DNA of 64,000 nt, taken from NCBI RefSeq assembly GCF_023702225.1, contig NZ_JAMQCO010000004.1, positions 242,384-306,383 on the forward strand, in the 5' to 3' direction. The stretch comes from Aureimonas altamirensis. GTDB lineage: Bacteria; Pseudomonadota; Alphaproteobacteria; Rhizobiales; Rhizobiaceae. The notes below the pieces were generated by a model. The model made no database searches. It was not told where the DNA came from and saw only the letters and a program-made list of their open reading frames with translations. Position numbers and translations under genes: made by a program. Positions within the stretch are counted from its first letter, which is position 1. Every line of letters begins with the position of its first letter. Positions 48,562-61,266 of the stretch are shown one piece after another.

Positions 48562-49752
48562 ATGCGGCGCGCCAAGCCGGCCGGGCTCAAGACCGGGCTG
48601 TCCATGGCGCTCGCCGCCGCCGTCCTGATAACCGGCGTGGCGCTGCCCGCGCCGGTGGCCGCGCAAGAGCAACGCCCCCGCAACATCCTTGAGATGCTGT
48701 TCGGTGCGCCGCGACAGGCAGAGCCTCCACGAACGATCCGACGTCAGCAGGCCCCGCGCAAGCAGGCCCGCCAGCGGCGGCCTGCCCAACCCTCGCGCAG
48801 CCAGGCAAGCCGCACCGCCGCGCCGGCTCCTGCCCCGGTTGCGGTGGCCAAGGCGGAGGATGCGCGCCGTATCCTCGTCGTGGGGGATTTCATGGCGGCG
48901 TCGCTGGCGCGTGGCCTTGCCGACGCCTTTGCCGACGATCCGAATGCACTGGTGATCGGCAAGGCCAACGGCTCGTCCGGGCTGGTGCGTGACGATTTCT
49001 ACGACTGGAACGAACAGCTCCCCCGGCTGATCGAGGACGAAAAGCCCCAGGTCGTCGTCGTCATGCTGGGCGGCAACGACAGGCAGGCGATCCGAAGGCC
49101 GCAGGGTTCCATCGCCGTCCGCACGCAGGACTGGACCACCGAATACGAAAGACGCGCCGGAGCGTTGGCCGAAATCGTCACCGGGGCGGGCATCCCGTTC
49201 GTCTGGATCGGCCAACCCTCCTACCAATCCGACAGGATGGCCGAAGACATGGTCTTCCTGAACGGTATCTACCAGAAGGCCGCAACGGCGGCCGGCGGCG
49301 AGTTCGTCGATGTGTGGGGTGGGTTCACCGATGCCGGCGGCTCGTATATCTCGTCCGGGCCGGACGTCGAGGGACAGCAACGCCGGCTGCGCAATTCCGA
49401 TGGCATAACCATGACGCCGGCCGGCGCGGCAAAGCTCGCCTTCTTCGTGGAGAAGCCGGTACAACGCCTTCTGGGCCTTGCCGACCCGGCGCTGGCGCCG
49501 GCCGCCGGGGAAACGCCGGGCCTTCTCGAAGCCGCGCCCAGGGTAGACCCGGCCAACGCCACGCGCGTCGCGCCGGTATCCTTCGGCGACCCGGCCTTCG
49601 ACGGCGCCGATGGCCTGCTTGCCGCTCCGGCTGAGCGCCCTGGCCCCAGCGAGACCCCCTCCCCACGAGAAAGGCTGGTGCGCTCGGGCATCGCCTCAGA
49701 GCCCGGAGACGGTCGTGCGGACAGCTTCTCCTGGCCGCGCGACGGCGGCTAG
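48562..49752 (+). CDS. DUF459 periplasmic SGNH-fold protein
   Basis: 396 residues starting 3 nt after mltB. A signal peptide ends near AVAAQ (residue 35), followed by a basic Pro/Gln-rich stretch and an SGNH-like domain from about residue 90. Block I reads LVVGDFMAASLARGL where catalytic enzymes have GDS; block III reads VVMLGGNDRQ; the last block reads DGITMTPAGAAKL without the usual DxxH histidine. Cotranscription with a transglycosylase suggests a cell-wall role. It may be non-catalytic or use another nucleophile. Confidence 0.82.
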   Translation: MRRAKPAGLKTGLSMALAAAVLITGVALPAPVAAQEQRPRNILEMLFGAPRQAEPPRTIRRQQAPRKQARQRRPAQPSRSQASRTAAPAPAPVAVAKAEDARRILVVGDFMAASLARGLADAFADDPNALVIGKANGSSGLVRDDFYDWNEQLPRLIEDEKPQVVVVMLGGNDRQAIRRPQGSIAVRTQDWTTEYERRAGALAEIVTGAGIPFVWIGQPSYQSDRMAEDMVFLNGIYQKAATAAGGEFVDVWGGFTDAGGSYISSGPDVEGQQRRLRNSDGITMTPAGAAKLAFFVEKPVQRLLGLADPALAPAAGETPGLLEAAPRVDPANATRVAPVSFGDPAFDGADGLLAAPAERPGPSETPSPRERLVRSGIASEPGDGRADSFSWPRDGG

Positions 49753-49763
49753 AGTGGGCTCAG

Positions 49764-49829
49764 TTCCCAATCAGCTGAAGTTCGATTCCCAATCAGCGGA
49801 CATTTGACTCCCAATCCGCGGGGCTTTAA
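49764..49829. repeat. Three 22-bp tandem repeats (possible IS21-type end)
   Basis: Three units start at 49764, 49786 and 49808 with exact 22-bp spacing. Their cores are TTCCCAATCAGC, TTCCCAATCAGC and CTCCCAATCCGC. Multiple short repeats spaced about two helical turns are known at the ends of IS21-family elements, where the transposase binds. No istA or istB remains here. The lower-GC ATPase gene begins 33 bp further on, so the array marks the edge of an inserted segment or is an operator for it. Confidence 0.6.
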
Positions 49830-49862
49830 CTCTTGTTTTGCAGTGTTTGCCCGGGGGCATCT

Positions 49863-51083
49863 ATGTATCGGCGATTCATCAGGACCAGGGTGGATGATGC
49901 CCTTTCAGACACACCGGTCGTCCTGATCGTCGGCCCGCGGCGTGCAGGAAAGACGACGTTGGTCAGAAAGGTCGGAGACGCTGACCGCGTGTATATTACA
50001 CTTGACGACCACACCATTCTCGAGGCGGCACAAGCAGACCCGACAGGCCTTATTCGCGGCTTGGATAGGGCGACGATCGACGAGATACAACGAGCACCGC
50101 AACTTTTGCTCGCTATCAAAAAGAGCGTTGATGACGGTTACAAACCGGGGAAATTTCTTCTTACGGGATCGGCAAACATTCTGACCTTGCCTCGAATTGC
50201 AGACAGTCTGGCTGGCCGGATGGAAACCATCCAAATTCTGCCGCTTGCAAAGGCCGAGATCGATGGGCGAACTCCGACCTTTCTGGACCGCCTTTTCGAA
50301 GGTAAGCTCAAAGGTTGCGAACATAATATTGTCGGCAACGAACTCATCCGACTGGTTTTGCTTGGCGGATTTCCTGAAGCCATCGCACGCGACAGCGAAC
50401 GCCGCCGGCGGGAATGGCTTCGCGCATATCTTACATCCATATTGACACGTGACCTGCGCGATATCGCCGATATTAACAAGCTAACCGAACTCCCTAAATT
50501 CGTACGATTAATTGCCGAGCATTCCGCCCAGTTGGTCAATTACTCTCAAGTTGCATCGGGTATAAACGTCACTCACAAGACCGCGCAGCGCTATGTCTGG
50601 CTTCTTGAGCAGGTCTTTCTTGTGACCACATTGCAACCATGGTTCACGAACTCGCTGAAACGCATCATCAAAACGCCAAAGTTGCATTTTTTGGACTCCG
50701 GTCTTTTGGCAATGGTTCGCGGGTTGTCATTCGATCGGCTACAGGCTGACCGTAGCGCATTCGGCTCCGTTCTGGAGAGTTTCGTTTATTCCGAGATCTC
50801 CAAGCTTATGACCGGCTCGAGTCTGAACCTTACACCGTACCATTTCAGGGACCGCGAAATGCGGGAAGTGGACATTGTTCTAGAGCGCGACGATGGAATG
50901 ATTGCCGGAATCGAGATCAAGGCAAGCGCTACGGTCAAGTCGACAGATTTCGGAGGCCTGCGCGCATTGGCCGAAGCATGCGGAGATCGGTTCGCGTTCG
51001 GTGTCATTCTCTACGACAATATCGATGTCGTGCCCTTCGGCAACAGGCTGGTCGCAGCGCCTTTGTCCTGCTTATGGCATTAA
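49863..51083 (+). CDS. AAA ATPase with DUF4143 C-terminal domain
   Basis: 406 residues. The Walker A motif is VGPRRAGKTTLVRK near residue 20, and Walker B is TIDEIQRAP near residue 80. A winged-helix segment (ASGINVTHKTAQRYVWLLE) precedes DUF4143, whose end shows REVDIVLERDDG then GIEIKAS, a spacing like PD-(D/E)xK nucleases. GC content is distinctly lower than in neighbours, and a tandem repeat resembling an IS end lies just upstream, so horizontal gain is likely. Such ATPases are widespread mobile genes of unknown function. The ATG at 49863 is preferred over one 30 nt upstream. Confidence 0.85.
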   Translation: MYRRFIRTRVDDALSDTPVVLIVGPRRAGKTTLVRKVGDADRVYITLDDHTILEAAQADPTGLIRGLDRATIDEIQRAPQLLLAIKKSVDDGYKPGKFLLTGSANILTLPRIADSLAGRMETIQILPLAKAEIDGRTPTFLDRLFEGKLKGCEHNIVGNELIRLVLLGGFPEAIARDSERRRREWLRAYLTSILTRDLRDIADINKLTELPKFVRLIAEHSAQLVNYSQVASGINVTHKTAQRYVWLLEQVFLVTTLQPWFTNSLKRIIKTPKLHFLDSGLLAMVRGLSFDRLQADRSAFGSVLESFVYSEISKLMTGSSLNLTPYHFRDREMREVDIVLERDDGMIAGIEIKASATVKSTDFGGLRALAEACGDRFAFGVILYDNIDVVPFGNRLVAAPLSCLWH

Positions 51084-51127
51084 GCGTGGCCCGACCCTGC
51101 AGGGAACATAAATGCGTTCACTAGCAT

Positions 51128-51149
51128 TGCGGTGAGACGATTCACCGCA
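51128..51149 (+). promoter_or_regulatory. Inverted repeat overlapping the first ATG of the OB-fold gene
   Basis: TGCGGTGA-GACGAT-TCACCGCA: perfect 8-bp arms around a 6-nt loop. The right arm ends on the A of the ATG at 51149. As RNA it would bury that codon; as DNA it could be an operator. The next in-frame ATG at 51161 has GGAG 6 nt upstream. Confidence 0.45.
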
Positions 51150-51538
51150 TGGAGCCGATGATGCTACGACAGATTATCATGCCGTCCGCAGTTGTCCTGA
51201 TGATGATGACGGGTGGGGCTATGGCGCAGTTTACCGGCCCGTCCGACGTTGCCCAGGCCCAGAGCCGCGGCTATCCCGCGATCACGGTCCAGGAGATTAA
51301 GGCCGACCCGAAGGACGATATGAAGGCGACGCTGGAGGGCCGCATCCTGCGCAAGGTGGGGGATGAAGAATATCTGTTCAGCGACGACACGGGCGAAATC
51401 CGCGTCGAAATCGACGATGACGATTTCCCCCGCCAGCCCGTATCGGAAACGACGAGGGTGCGCCTTGAAGGAGAGGTCGACACCCACCGCTACAAGGAAG
51501 TGGACTTCGACGTCGACAGGGTAACCATCATCCAGTGA
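51149..51538 (+). CDS. YgiW/YdeI-like periplasmic OB-fold stress protein
   Basis: 129 residues from the first ATG; 125 from the ATG at 51161, which has the better ribosome-binding site. A Met-rich signal peptide ends near GAMA. The mature domain is a bacterial OB fold (AQFTGPSD start, [29 protein letters not shown]-like strands). Relatives protect against peroxide and cationic peptides. A GGAAC element with CATT 17 nt later (51103-51128) is a weak EcfG-like match. Confidence 0.85.
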   Translation: MEPMMLRQIIMPSAVVLMMMTGGAMAQFTGPSDVAQAQSRGYPAITVQEIKADPKDDMKATLEGRILRKVGDEEYLFSDDTGEIRVEIDDDDFPRQPVSETTRVRLEGEVDTHRYKEVDFDVDRVTIIQ

Positions 51539-51575
51539 CCGGCGGCAGGGGTGGCCACGGCCACCCCATCTACGG

Positions 51576-53030
51576 TCAGCGTGGCAGGGTCGTCGTGCCT
51601 GTCAGCGCAAGGTCTATCGCGCGCGCGGCCTGGCGCCCCTCCCGAATGGCCCAGACGACGAGGGATTGGCCGCGCCGCACGTCGCCCGCCGTGTAGAGCT
51701 TGTCCACCGAGGTGGCGTAGTCGCTGTCGTTGGCCTTCACCGAAACGTTGCCGCGGCGGTCCACGACGGTTTCGAGCCGGTCGCCCATCTCCGCCAGCAG
51801 GCCCTCCGGATCGGGGCCCGCAAAGCCGATGGCGATGAAGGCCAGGTCGGCGCGGATGACGAACTCCGTACCCTCGACCGGGCGCCGCTTCTCGTCCACC
51901 TGGGCGCAGCGGACACCTGTCAGTTGGCCGTCTTCGCCGACGAAGTCCAGCGTCGCGATCTGGAACTCGCGCACGGCGCCTTCGGCCTGGCTGGACGAAA
52001 CGCGCATCTTGGTGGCCCAGTAGGGCCAGGTCGACAGCTTGTCTTCCTTTTGCGGCGGCATCGGCCGGATATCCAGCTGCGTCACCTTGACGGCGCCCTG
52101 CCGGAAGGCGGTGCCCACGCAATCCGAGGCGGTGTCGCCGCCGCCGACAACCACGACATGCTTGCCGGCAGCCCAGATCTCGGGCGCATCCCACAAGACG
52201 CTTCTGATGTTCTCGCCGCCGACGCGGCGGTTCTGCTGCACGAGGTAGGGCATGGCGTCGTAGATGCCGCCGAGCCCGTTGGAGGGGATACCGGCCTCGC
52301 GGGGGCGCTCGGCGCCACCGCAATAAAGGACGGCGTCATACGCGTTAAGAAGATCTTCCAGCGGCTTGTCCCGGCCGATGCCGACGCCGCAATGGAAGGT
52401 GACGCCCTCGCCGCTCATCTGCTCGACGCGACGGTCGATCCAGTGCTTTTCCATCTTGAAGTCGGGAATGCCGTAGCGCAGCAAGCCGCCCGGGCGGGAC
52501 TCGCGCTCGTAGACATCGACGGCATGGCCCGCACGGCCGAGTTGCTGCGCAGCCGCCAGTCCGGCCGGGCCGGAACCGATCACCGCGACGCGCTTGCCGC
52601 TCTCGGTCAACGCCGGCTGAGGCTGGATCAACCCCAGCTTGTAGGCCTTGTCGGCCAAGGCCTGCTCGACCGTCTTGATGGCGACGGGCATGTCCTCGAG
52701 GTTCAGCGTGCAGGCTTCCTCGCAAGGGGCCGGGCAGATGCGCCCGGTGAACTCCGGAAAATTGTTCGTGGAGTGCAGGTTGCGGATGGCCGTTTCCCAG
52801 TCGCCCGAATAGACGAGATCGTTCCAGTCGGGGATCTGGTTGTGAATCGGGCAGCCCGTCGGCCCGTGGCAGAACGGTATGCCGCAATCCATGCAGCGCG
52901 CCGCCTGCTTGCCCACCTCCTCGTCGGACATGGGCAGCGTAAACTCCCGGAAATGCCGGATCCGGTCGGACGCCGGCTGATACTTCGCCGTCTGCCGGTC
53001 GATCTCCAGGAAACCCGTAACCTTGCCCAT
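51576..53030 (-). CDS. gltD: Glutamate synthase small subunit
   Basis: 484-residue NADPH-dependent beta subunit that feeds electrons to GltB. Iron-sulfur cysteines are in [19 protein letters not shown] and CPAPCEEAC. The FAD motif is [18 protein letters not shown], and the NADPH motif is [15 protein letters not shown]. It lies 42 nt after gltB on the same strand. Confidence 0.95.
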   Translation of the reverse strand: MGKVTGFLEIDRQTAKYQPASDRIRHFREFTLPMSDEEVGKQAARCMDCGIPFCHGPTGCPIHNQIPDWNDLVYSGDWETAIRNLHSTNNFPEFTGRICPAPCEEACTLNLEDMPVAIKTVEQALADKAYKLGLIQPQPALTESGKRVAVIGSGPAGLAAAQQLGRAGHAVDVYERESRPGGLLRYGIPDFKMEKHWIDRRVEQMSGEGVTFHCGVGIGRDKPLEDLLNAYDAVLYCGGAERPREAGIPSNGLGGIYDAMPYLVQQNRRVGGENIRSVLWDAPEIWAAGKHVVVVGGGDTASDCVGTAFRQGAVKVTQLDIRPMPPQKEDKLSTWPYWATKMRVSSSQAEGAVREFQIATLDFVGEDGQLTGVRCAQVDEKRRPVEGTEFVIRADLAFIAIGFAGPDPEGLLAEMGDRLETVVDRRGNVSVKANDSDYATSVDKLYTAGDVRRGQSLVVWAIREGRQAARAIDLALTGTTTLPR

Positions 53031-53072
53031 GCCCTGCTCCGTCCAGTCTCGATCAATTCAACAATGCGGGGG

Positions 53073-57761
<4,689 letters not shown>

Positions 57762-57982
57762 GGCGTTCTCTCCCCTCGCCCGGCCGGGCGCCGCGCAAGT
57801 TGCGTGACCGTGCGCCGCCAGATACGACAGCACCACTGACCTATCGCCCTTATTACAGGTTTCAAAGCGACTGACAATCTCTTACTTCAAACGGTTCAAA
57901 AATTAAAGAGAAGTTCTAAAATGGTAATTAAATCGATTTAAGTACGCTTTACGCGGCGTGTTCCGCGGAGTAATCACCACTC

Positions 57983-59026
57983 ATGATATTTTCTTCCGAC
58001 AACTGGTCCGGTGCTCATCCCGCAATCTCCGCCTCTCTCGCGCGTCACGCGGAGGGCATGGCAGCCGCCTATGGCGCAAGCGCGCTCGACGTCGCGGTGG
58101 CGCGCCGCTTCGACGATCTGTTCGAACGCGAGGTCGCCGTTTTCCATGTCGGCACAGGCACGGCGGCCAATTCGCTGGCTCTGTCCGCCTTCAACCGTCC
58201 GGGTGGAGTCGTGCTGTGCCATGGTGAGGCGCATATCATGGTGGACGAGTGCGGCGCGCCCGAGTTCTTCGCCCACGGCTCCCGGCTTGCGCCCGTCGCC
58301 GGCTCGAACGGAATGATGGAGCCGGCGGCTCTCGGTCGGGCCCTTGAGGCTTTCGACCCCGCTTTCGTGCATGGCGGCAGGCCGGTTGCGGTATCGATCA
58401 GCCAGTCGGCGGAATCCGGGGCGGTCTACGCGCCCGACACCGTTCGGGAGATCGCATCCATCGCCCATGGCCATGGGCTTGCCGTGCACATGGATGGGGC
58501 GCGCTTCGCCAATGCGGTCGCGGCCCTCGGCATTTCCCCGGCAGAGGCCAGTTGGAAGGCGGGTGTGGACGTGATGTCGTTCGGCGGCACGAAGAACGGG
58601 TGCTGGTGCGCCGAGGCGATCGTGTTCTTCGACAAGGAGAAAGCCGCCGACTTCGCCTACAACCACAAGCGCGCGGGGCAATTGTTCTCGAAGTCGCGCT
58701 TCGTATCCGCCCAGTTCGATGCCTATCTTTCCGACGGACTGTGGCTGTCGCTGGCCAGCCATGCCAACGCGATGGCCGACGCCCTGCGCGAGGGTATCGC
58801 CGCGGCCTCCAACGCCCGTCCCGCATGGGAGACCCGCGCCAACGAGGTGTTCGCGATCGTGAAGCGGAGCGCGGCCGACCGCGCCCGCAGCGAAGGAGCG
58901 TTGTTCTACGACTGGCATGTCGGCGGGGATACGCCCGTAGCACAGGACGAAATCCTGGTGCGGCTCGTCGCGAGTTGGAGCACGACCCCGGAGGAGGTGG
59001 AAAGCTTCATCCGCCTGATCGGCTGA
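57983..59026 (+). CDS. Low-specificity L-threonine aldolase
   Basis: 347-residue PLP enzyme cleaving threonine (or related beta-hydroxy amino acids) to glycine and an aldehyde. The PLP lysine is in VMSFGGTKNGCW near residue 205. Other motifs are FHVGTGTAANSLAL and VHMDGARFANAV. It matches the Pseudomonas/Agrobacterium type of the beta-eliminating lyase family. The 221-bp AT-rich gap upstream carries the divergent gltB promoter region. Confidence 0.9.
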   Translation: MIFSSDNWSGAHPAISASLARHAEGMAAAYGASALDVAVARRFDDLFEREVAVFHVGTGTAANSLALSAFNRPGGVVLCHGEAHIMVDECGAPEFFAHGSRLAPVAGSNGMMEPAALGRALEAFDPAFVHGGRPVAVSISQSAESGAVYAPDTVREIASIAHGHGLAVHMDGARFANAVAALGISPAEASWKAGVDVMSFGGTKNGCWCAEAIVFFDKEKAADFAYNHKRAGQLFSKSRFVSAQFDAYLSDGLWLSLASHANAMADALREGIAAASNARPAWETRANEVFAIVKRSAADRARSEGALFYDWHVGGDTPVAQDEILVRLVASWSTTPEEVESFIRLIG

Positions 59027-59032
59027 CGTCTC

Positions 59033-59057
59033 GGAACCTCGACCTGCCATGATGGTT
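59033..59057 (+). promoter_or_regulatory. EcfG-like promoter for the Rmf-like gene
   Basis: GGAAC (59033-59037) followed after 16 nt by GGTT (59054-59057), near the GGAAC-N16-CGTT consensus. The ATG lies at 59095 with AGGAGG in between. Confidence 0.5.
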
Positions 59058-59094
59058 TCCCCTTATGGAAAGCACCGCATCAGGAGGTTGTAGA

Positions 59095-59367
59095 ATGTCC
59101 AAGGATGCATTCGCCCAAGGCAAGCTGGCCTTCGAGCATAATCTGCCCATGTCGTCCTGCGAATTTCCGGTCGGATCGAGCCTTCGGGCTGACTGGATGT
59201 CCGGCTGGACGGAAGCCAGCAACCTGTCGCGCAAGTCTGCGGCCAAGGCGGACCCCCATCCCGGAATGATGGGAGACGGGACCGAAGAGCAGAACCTGAA
59301 CCAGAAGGGCGATCCCTCGGCGCGCATATCCGAGGGCGAGGTCCGTGACGCCTTCGGGCGGCACTGA
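59095..59367 (+). CDS. Small Rmf/CrpP-like protein
   Basis: 90 residues. The first half resembles ribosome modulation factor: GKLAFEHNLPMSSCEFPVGS followed by LRADWMSGWTEA (Rmf has a Cys-Pro-Tyr and a Trp-x-x-Gly-Trp pattern at matching places). The second half is a hydrophilic tail. AGGAGG precedes the ATG. An EcfG-like promoter suggests stationary-phase or stress expression, which fits ribosome hibernation, but binding to ribosomes is inferred from similarity only. Confidence 0.78.
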   Translation: MSKDAFAQGKLAFEHNLPMSSCEFPVGSSLRADWMSGWTEASNLSRKSAAKADPHPGMMGDGTEEQNLNQKGDPSARISEGEVRDAFGRH

Positions 59368-59386
59368 TAACCCTGAACCTTACGAC

Positions 59387-59416
59387 AAAACGGCGGCCCG
59401 ATGGGCCGCCGTTCTT
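59387..59416 (+). terminator. Terminator after the Rmf-like gene
   Basis: AACGGCGGCCC-GAT-GGGCCGCCGTT (59389-59413), an 11-bp perfect stem with a 3-nt loop and flanking A and T residues. It lies between the Rmf-like gene and the convergent hsp20 gene and can serve both. Confidence 0.8.
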
Positions 59417-59437
59417 GTCTACCGGTCGAGCGGGCCG

Positions 59438-59902
59438 TCAGGCTGCGTTTGCCTCGAGTGCCTTGGCGTTGGCATTGCCTGCATTGGCGATCTCGATGCG
59501 ACGGGGCTTCATCGCCTCGGGAATGACGCGGACGAGGTCGATGTGAAGGAGCCCGTTCTTCAGTGTGGCGCCCTTGACCTCGACATGCTCGGCAAGCTGG
59601 AAGCGGCGCTCGAAGGCGCGCCCGGCGATGCCGCGATGGAGGAAGCGGTTCGCCTCACCTTCAGGTTCGCTTCGCTCGCCCTTCACCGTCAGCACGTTCT
59701 CGCGCGATTCGATGGACAGTTCGGTGTCCTCGAAACCGGCGACGGCCATGGTGATGCGGTAGGCGTTGTCGCCCGTCCGCTCGATATTGTAGGGCGGGTA
59801 GCTCTGGGAGTTATCGACGCCGCCGGCATTGTCCAACATCTTGAACAGGCGGTCGAAACCGACGGTCGAACGATACAGCGGTGCAAAATCGACGTTACGC
59901 AT
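59438..59902 (-). CDS. Small heat-shock protein (Hsp20)
   Basis: 154-residue alpha-crystallin-type holdase that keeps unfolding proteins soluble. Typical segments are YPPYNIERTGDNAYRITMAV, LHRGIAGRAFERRFQL and the C-terminal IxI motif (RRIEI). It resembles rhizobial class A Hsp20. The leader contains a ROSE-like RNA thermometer and an RpoH-type promoter lies about 110-140 nt upstream, both usual for this gene in rhizobia. Confidence 0.93.
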   Translation of the reverse strand: MRNVDFAPLYRSTVGFDRLFKMLDNAGGVDNSQSYPPYNIERTGDNAYRITMAVAGFEDTELSIESRENVLTVKGERSEPEGEANRFLHRGIAGRAFERRFQLAEHVEVKGATLKNGLLHIDLVRVIPEAMKPRRIEIANAGNANAKALEANAA

Positions 59903-60007
59903 GGGTGGTGTCCTCTTGATTGTCGAGCAACTTGCGTGATGGACGGATTGCGAACCCCCGACTGCGGCGGGCCCTTCCGGCCAGCGGCCCCTTATCGGCG
60001 ACCGCAT
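59903..60007 (-). promoter_or_regulatory. ROSE-type RNA thermometer in the hsp20 leader
   Basis: The ~105-nt leader contains stable hairpins and ends with GUUGCUC (59931-59925) paired to AGAGGA (59916-59911), where AGGA is the ribosome-binding site 8 nt before ATG. The UUGCU element opposite AGGA is the conserved core of ROSE thermometers, which melt on heat shock to allow translation. Confidence 0.68.
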
Positions 60008-60013
60008 GATCGA

Positions 60014-60041
60014 GGTAGGGGCGGGAAAACCGGCTTTCAAG
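60014..60041 (-). promoter_or_regulatory. RpoH (sigma-32)-type promoter of hsp20
   Basis: On the - strand CTTGAA (60041-60036), a 14-nt spacer, then CCCCTACC (60021-60014). This closely matches the heat-shock sigma consensus CTTGAA-N13/14-CCCCATNT and would start the transcript near 60007. Confidence 0.65.
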
Positions 60042-60067
60042 AGCTCCCGACACTCTTTTGCGATGAA

Positions 60068-60213
60068 CGCTGCATGAACGCGCCCTTCCCGTTTCGTTCA
60101 TGCGCGGGGATGCAGTCTGGCTTTCGAAATGGAAATCCGGTCGCGGCGTCCCGTCCCTTCCGCCGCGGTCGTTCAGGCCGGAAACGTTCGAAAGACGTTT
60201 CCGGTCTTTTTTT
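60068..60213 (+). ncRNA. Candidate small RNA with anti-Shine-Dalgarno-like loops
   Basis: No + strand gene lies here, yet the stretch ends in a strong intrinsic terminator. Two further perfect stem-loops precede it: GCATGAACG/CGTTCATGC (60072-60080 with 60095-60103) with loop CGCCCUUCCCGUUU, and CGCGGCG/CGCCGCG (60142-60148 with 60161-60167) with loop UCCCGUCCCUUC. Two hairpins exposing C-rich, CUUCC-like loops plus a terminator recall alphaproteobacterial trans-acting sRNAs such as the alpha-r14 and CcsR types. The 5' end and promoter are not determined. Confidence 0.55.
60176..60213 (+). terminator. Orphan intrinsic terminator
   Basis: CCGGAAACGT (60178-60187) pairs perfectly with ACGTTTCCGG (60195-60204), extended by two more pairs, and is followed by seven T (60207-60213). 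It points along the + strand, where the nearest upstream protein gene has its own terminator 760 bp earlier. Confidence 0.8.
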
Positions 60214-60275
60214 CCGAAACCATGCGGAAACCAAATCCGAGGTAGTTCTTCGCCCTGCCTTTCAGGCATAGGTAG

Positions 60276-61262
60276 ATGATGGACGATCGCCCGACATTCT
60301 TCGATACGCCCGGCAACCCGGCCCCCGATCGGCTCTCCGGGGGGCATGTCGCCGCCCCTAACGGCCGCCGTCTGCGCTATGCCGTCGCGCGGCCGGAGGG
60401 GCCCTCCCGCGGTACCGTCGTGCTTCTGCCGGGCCGCAACGAATGCATCGAGAAATATTACGAGACGCTCGCAGACCTCACCGCGCGCGCCTTCACCGTG
60501 GTCACCTTCGACTGGCGTGGACAAGGCGGCTCCGACCGCCTTCTGAAGAACCCGCAGAAGGGCCATGTCGCCCGCCTCGATCACTACTATGCCGATTTCG
60601 AAACCATCTTCCGCAACGTCGCATTGCCCGATTGCCCGGGGCCGTACGTCATCCTCGCCCATTCGCTGGGCGGGCTGGTCGCGTTGCGCTACATGCCGCG
60701 CCTAGCCAACCGTATCGAGCGTATCGTCTGCTCGGCCCCGTTGATCGGCCTGCCGGCGCGCGGGGGCGCCATCGCCGCTGTTGCGGCCGCCATGCGGTGG
60801 ACCGGCATGGGCCGCCTGTCGCTGCGCAGGCTGAAGCGCCTCGGCCCGGACTGGAACGTCGCCACGAACCCGCTGACCAGCGATCCTGCCCGCTTCCGGC
60901 GCAACCGCGCCATCGTGGAGACGGCGCCCCATCTCAGCGTGAATGCGCTGACGGCGGGCTGGCTCAACGCCACATGCCGCGCCATGCGCCGGCTCGAGAA
61001 TGCCGATTTCATCGCCGGGCTGCACGTTCCCACGCTGATAGTCACGGCAGGCGCCGACAGGGTGGTCGATACCGCTGCGGCGGAGCGCCTTGCATGGCGC
61101 ATGCGCTCGGGCCACTTCCTGTCGATCCCGCATGCGCGGCACGAACTGCTTCAGGAGCGCGATCTGTTTCGCGCGCCTTTCCTGGCGGCCTTCGAAGGGT
61201 TCGTGGAAAGCAGCATGCCGATGCCCGACCGCGACGGCGTGCTGCCTGAGCCCGCCATCTGA
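60276..61262 (+). CDS. Alpha/beta hydrolase (lysophospholipase-like)
   Basis: 328 residues. A serine hydrolase of the PldB/monoacylglycerol lipase type: VVLLPGRNECIEKYYETLAD, FDWRGQGGSDR, nucleophile elbow VILAHSLGGLVALRY (Ser near residue 131), and a C-terminal PHARHELLQE with the catalytic His. The usual rhizobial annotation is lysophospholipase. ATG codons at 60276 and 60279 are both possible. Confidence 0.86.
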   Translation: MMDDRPTFFDTPGNPAPDRLSGGHVAAPNGRRLRYAVARPEGPSRGTVVLLPGRNECIEKYYETLADLTARAFTVVTFDWRGQGGSDRLLKNPQKGHVARLDHYYADFETIFRNVALPDCPGPYVILAHSLGGLVALRYMPRLANRIERIVCSAPLIGLPARGGAIAAVAAAMRWTGMGRLSLRRLKRLGPDWNVATNPLTSDPARFRRNRAIVETAPHLSVNALTAGWLNATCRAMRRLENADFIAGLHVPTLIVTAGADRVVDTAAAERLAWRMRSGHFLSIPHARHELLQERDLFRAPFLAAFEGFVESSMPMPDRDGVLPEPAI

Positions 61263-61266
61263 GGCG

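Noticed and set aside
49764-49829. Tandem repeat considered as a CRISPR array
   Set aside because: Units are 22 bp head to tail with no constant spacer length beyond the repeat and no cas genes; only three copies.
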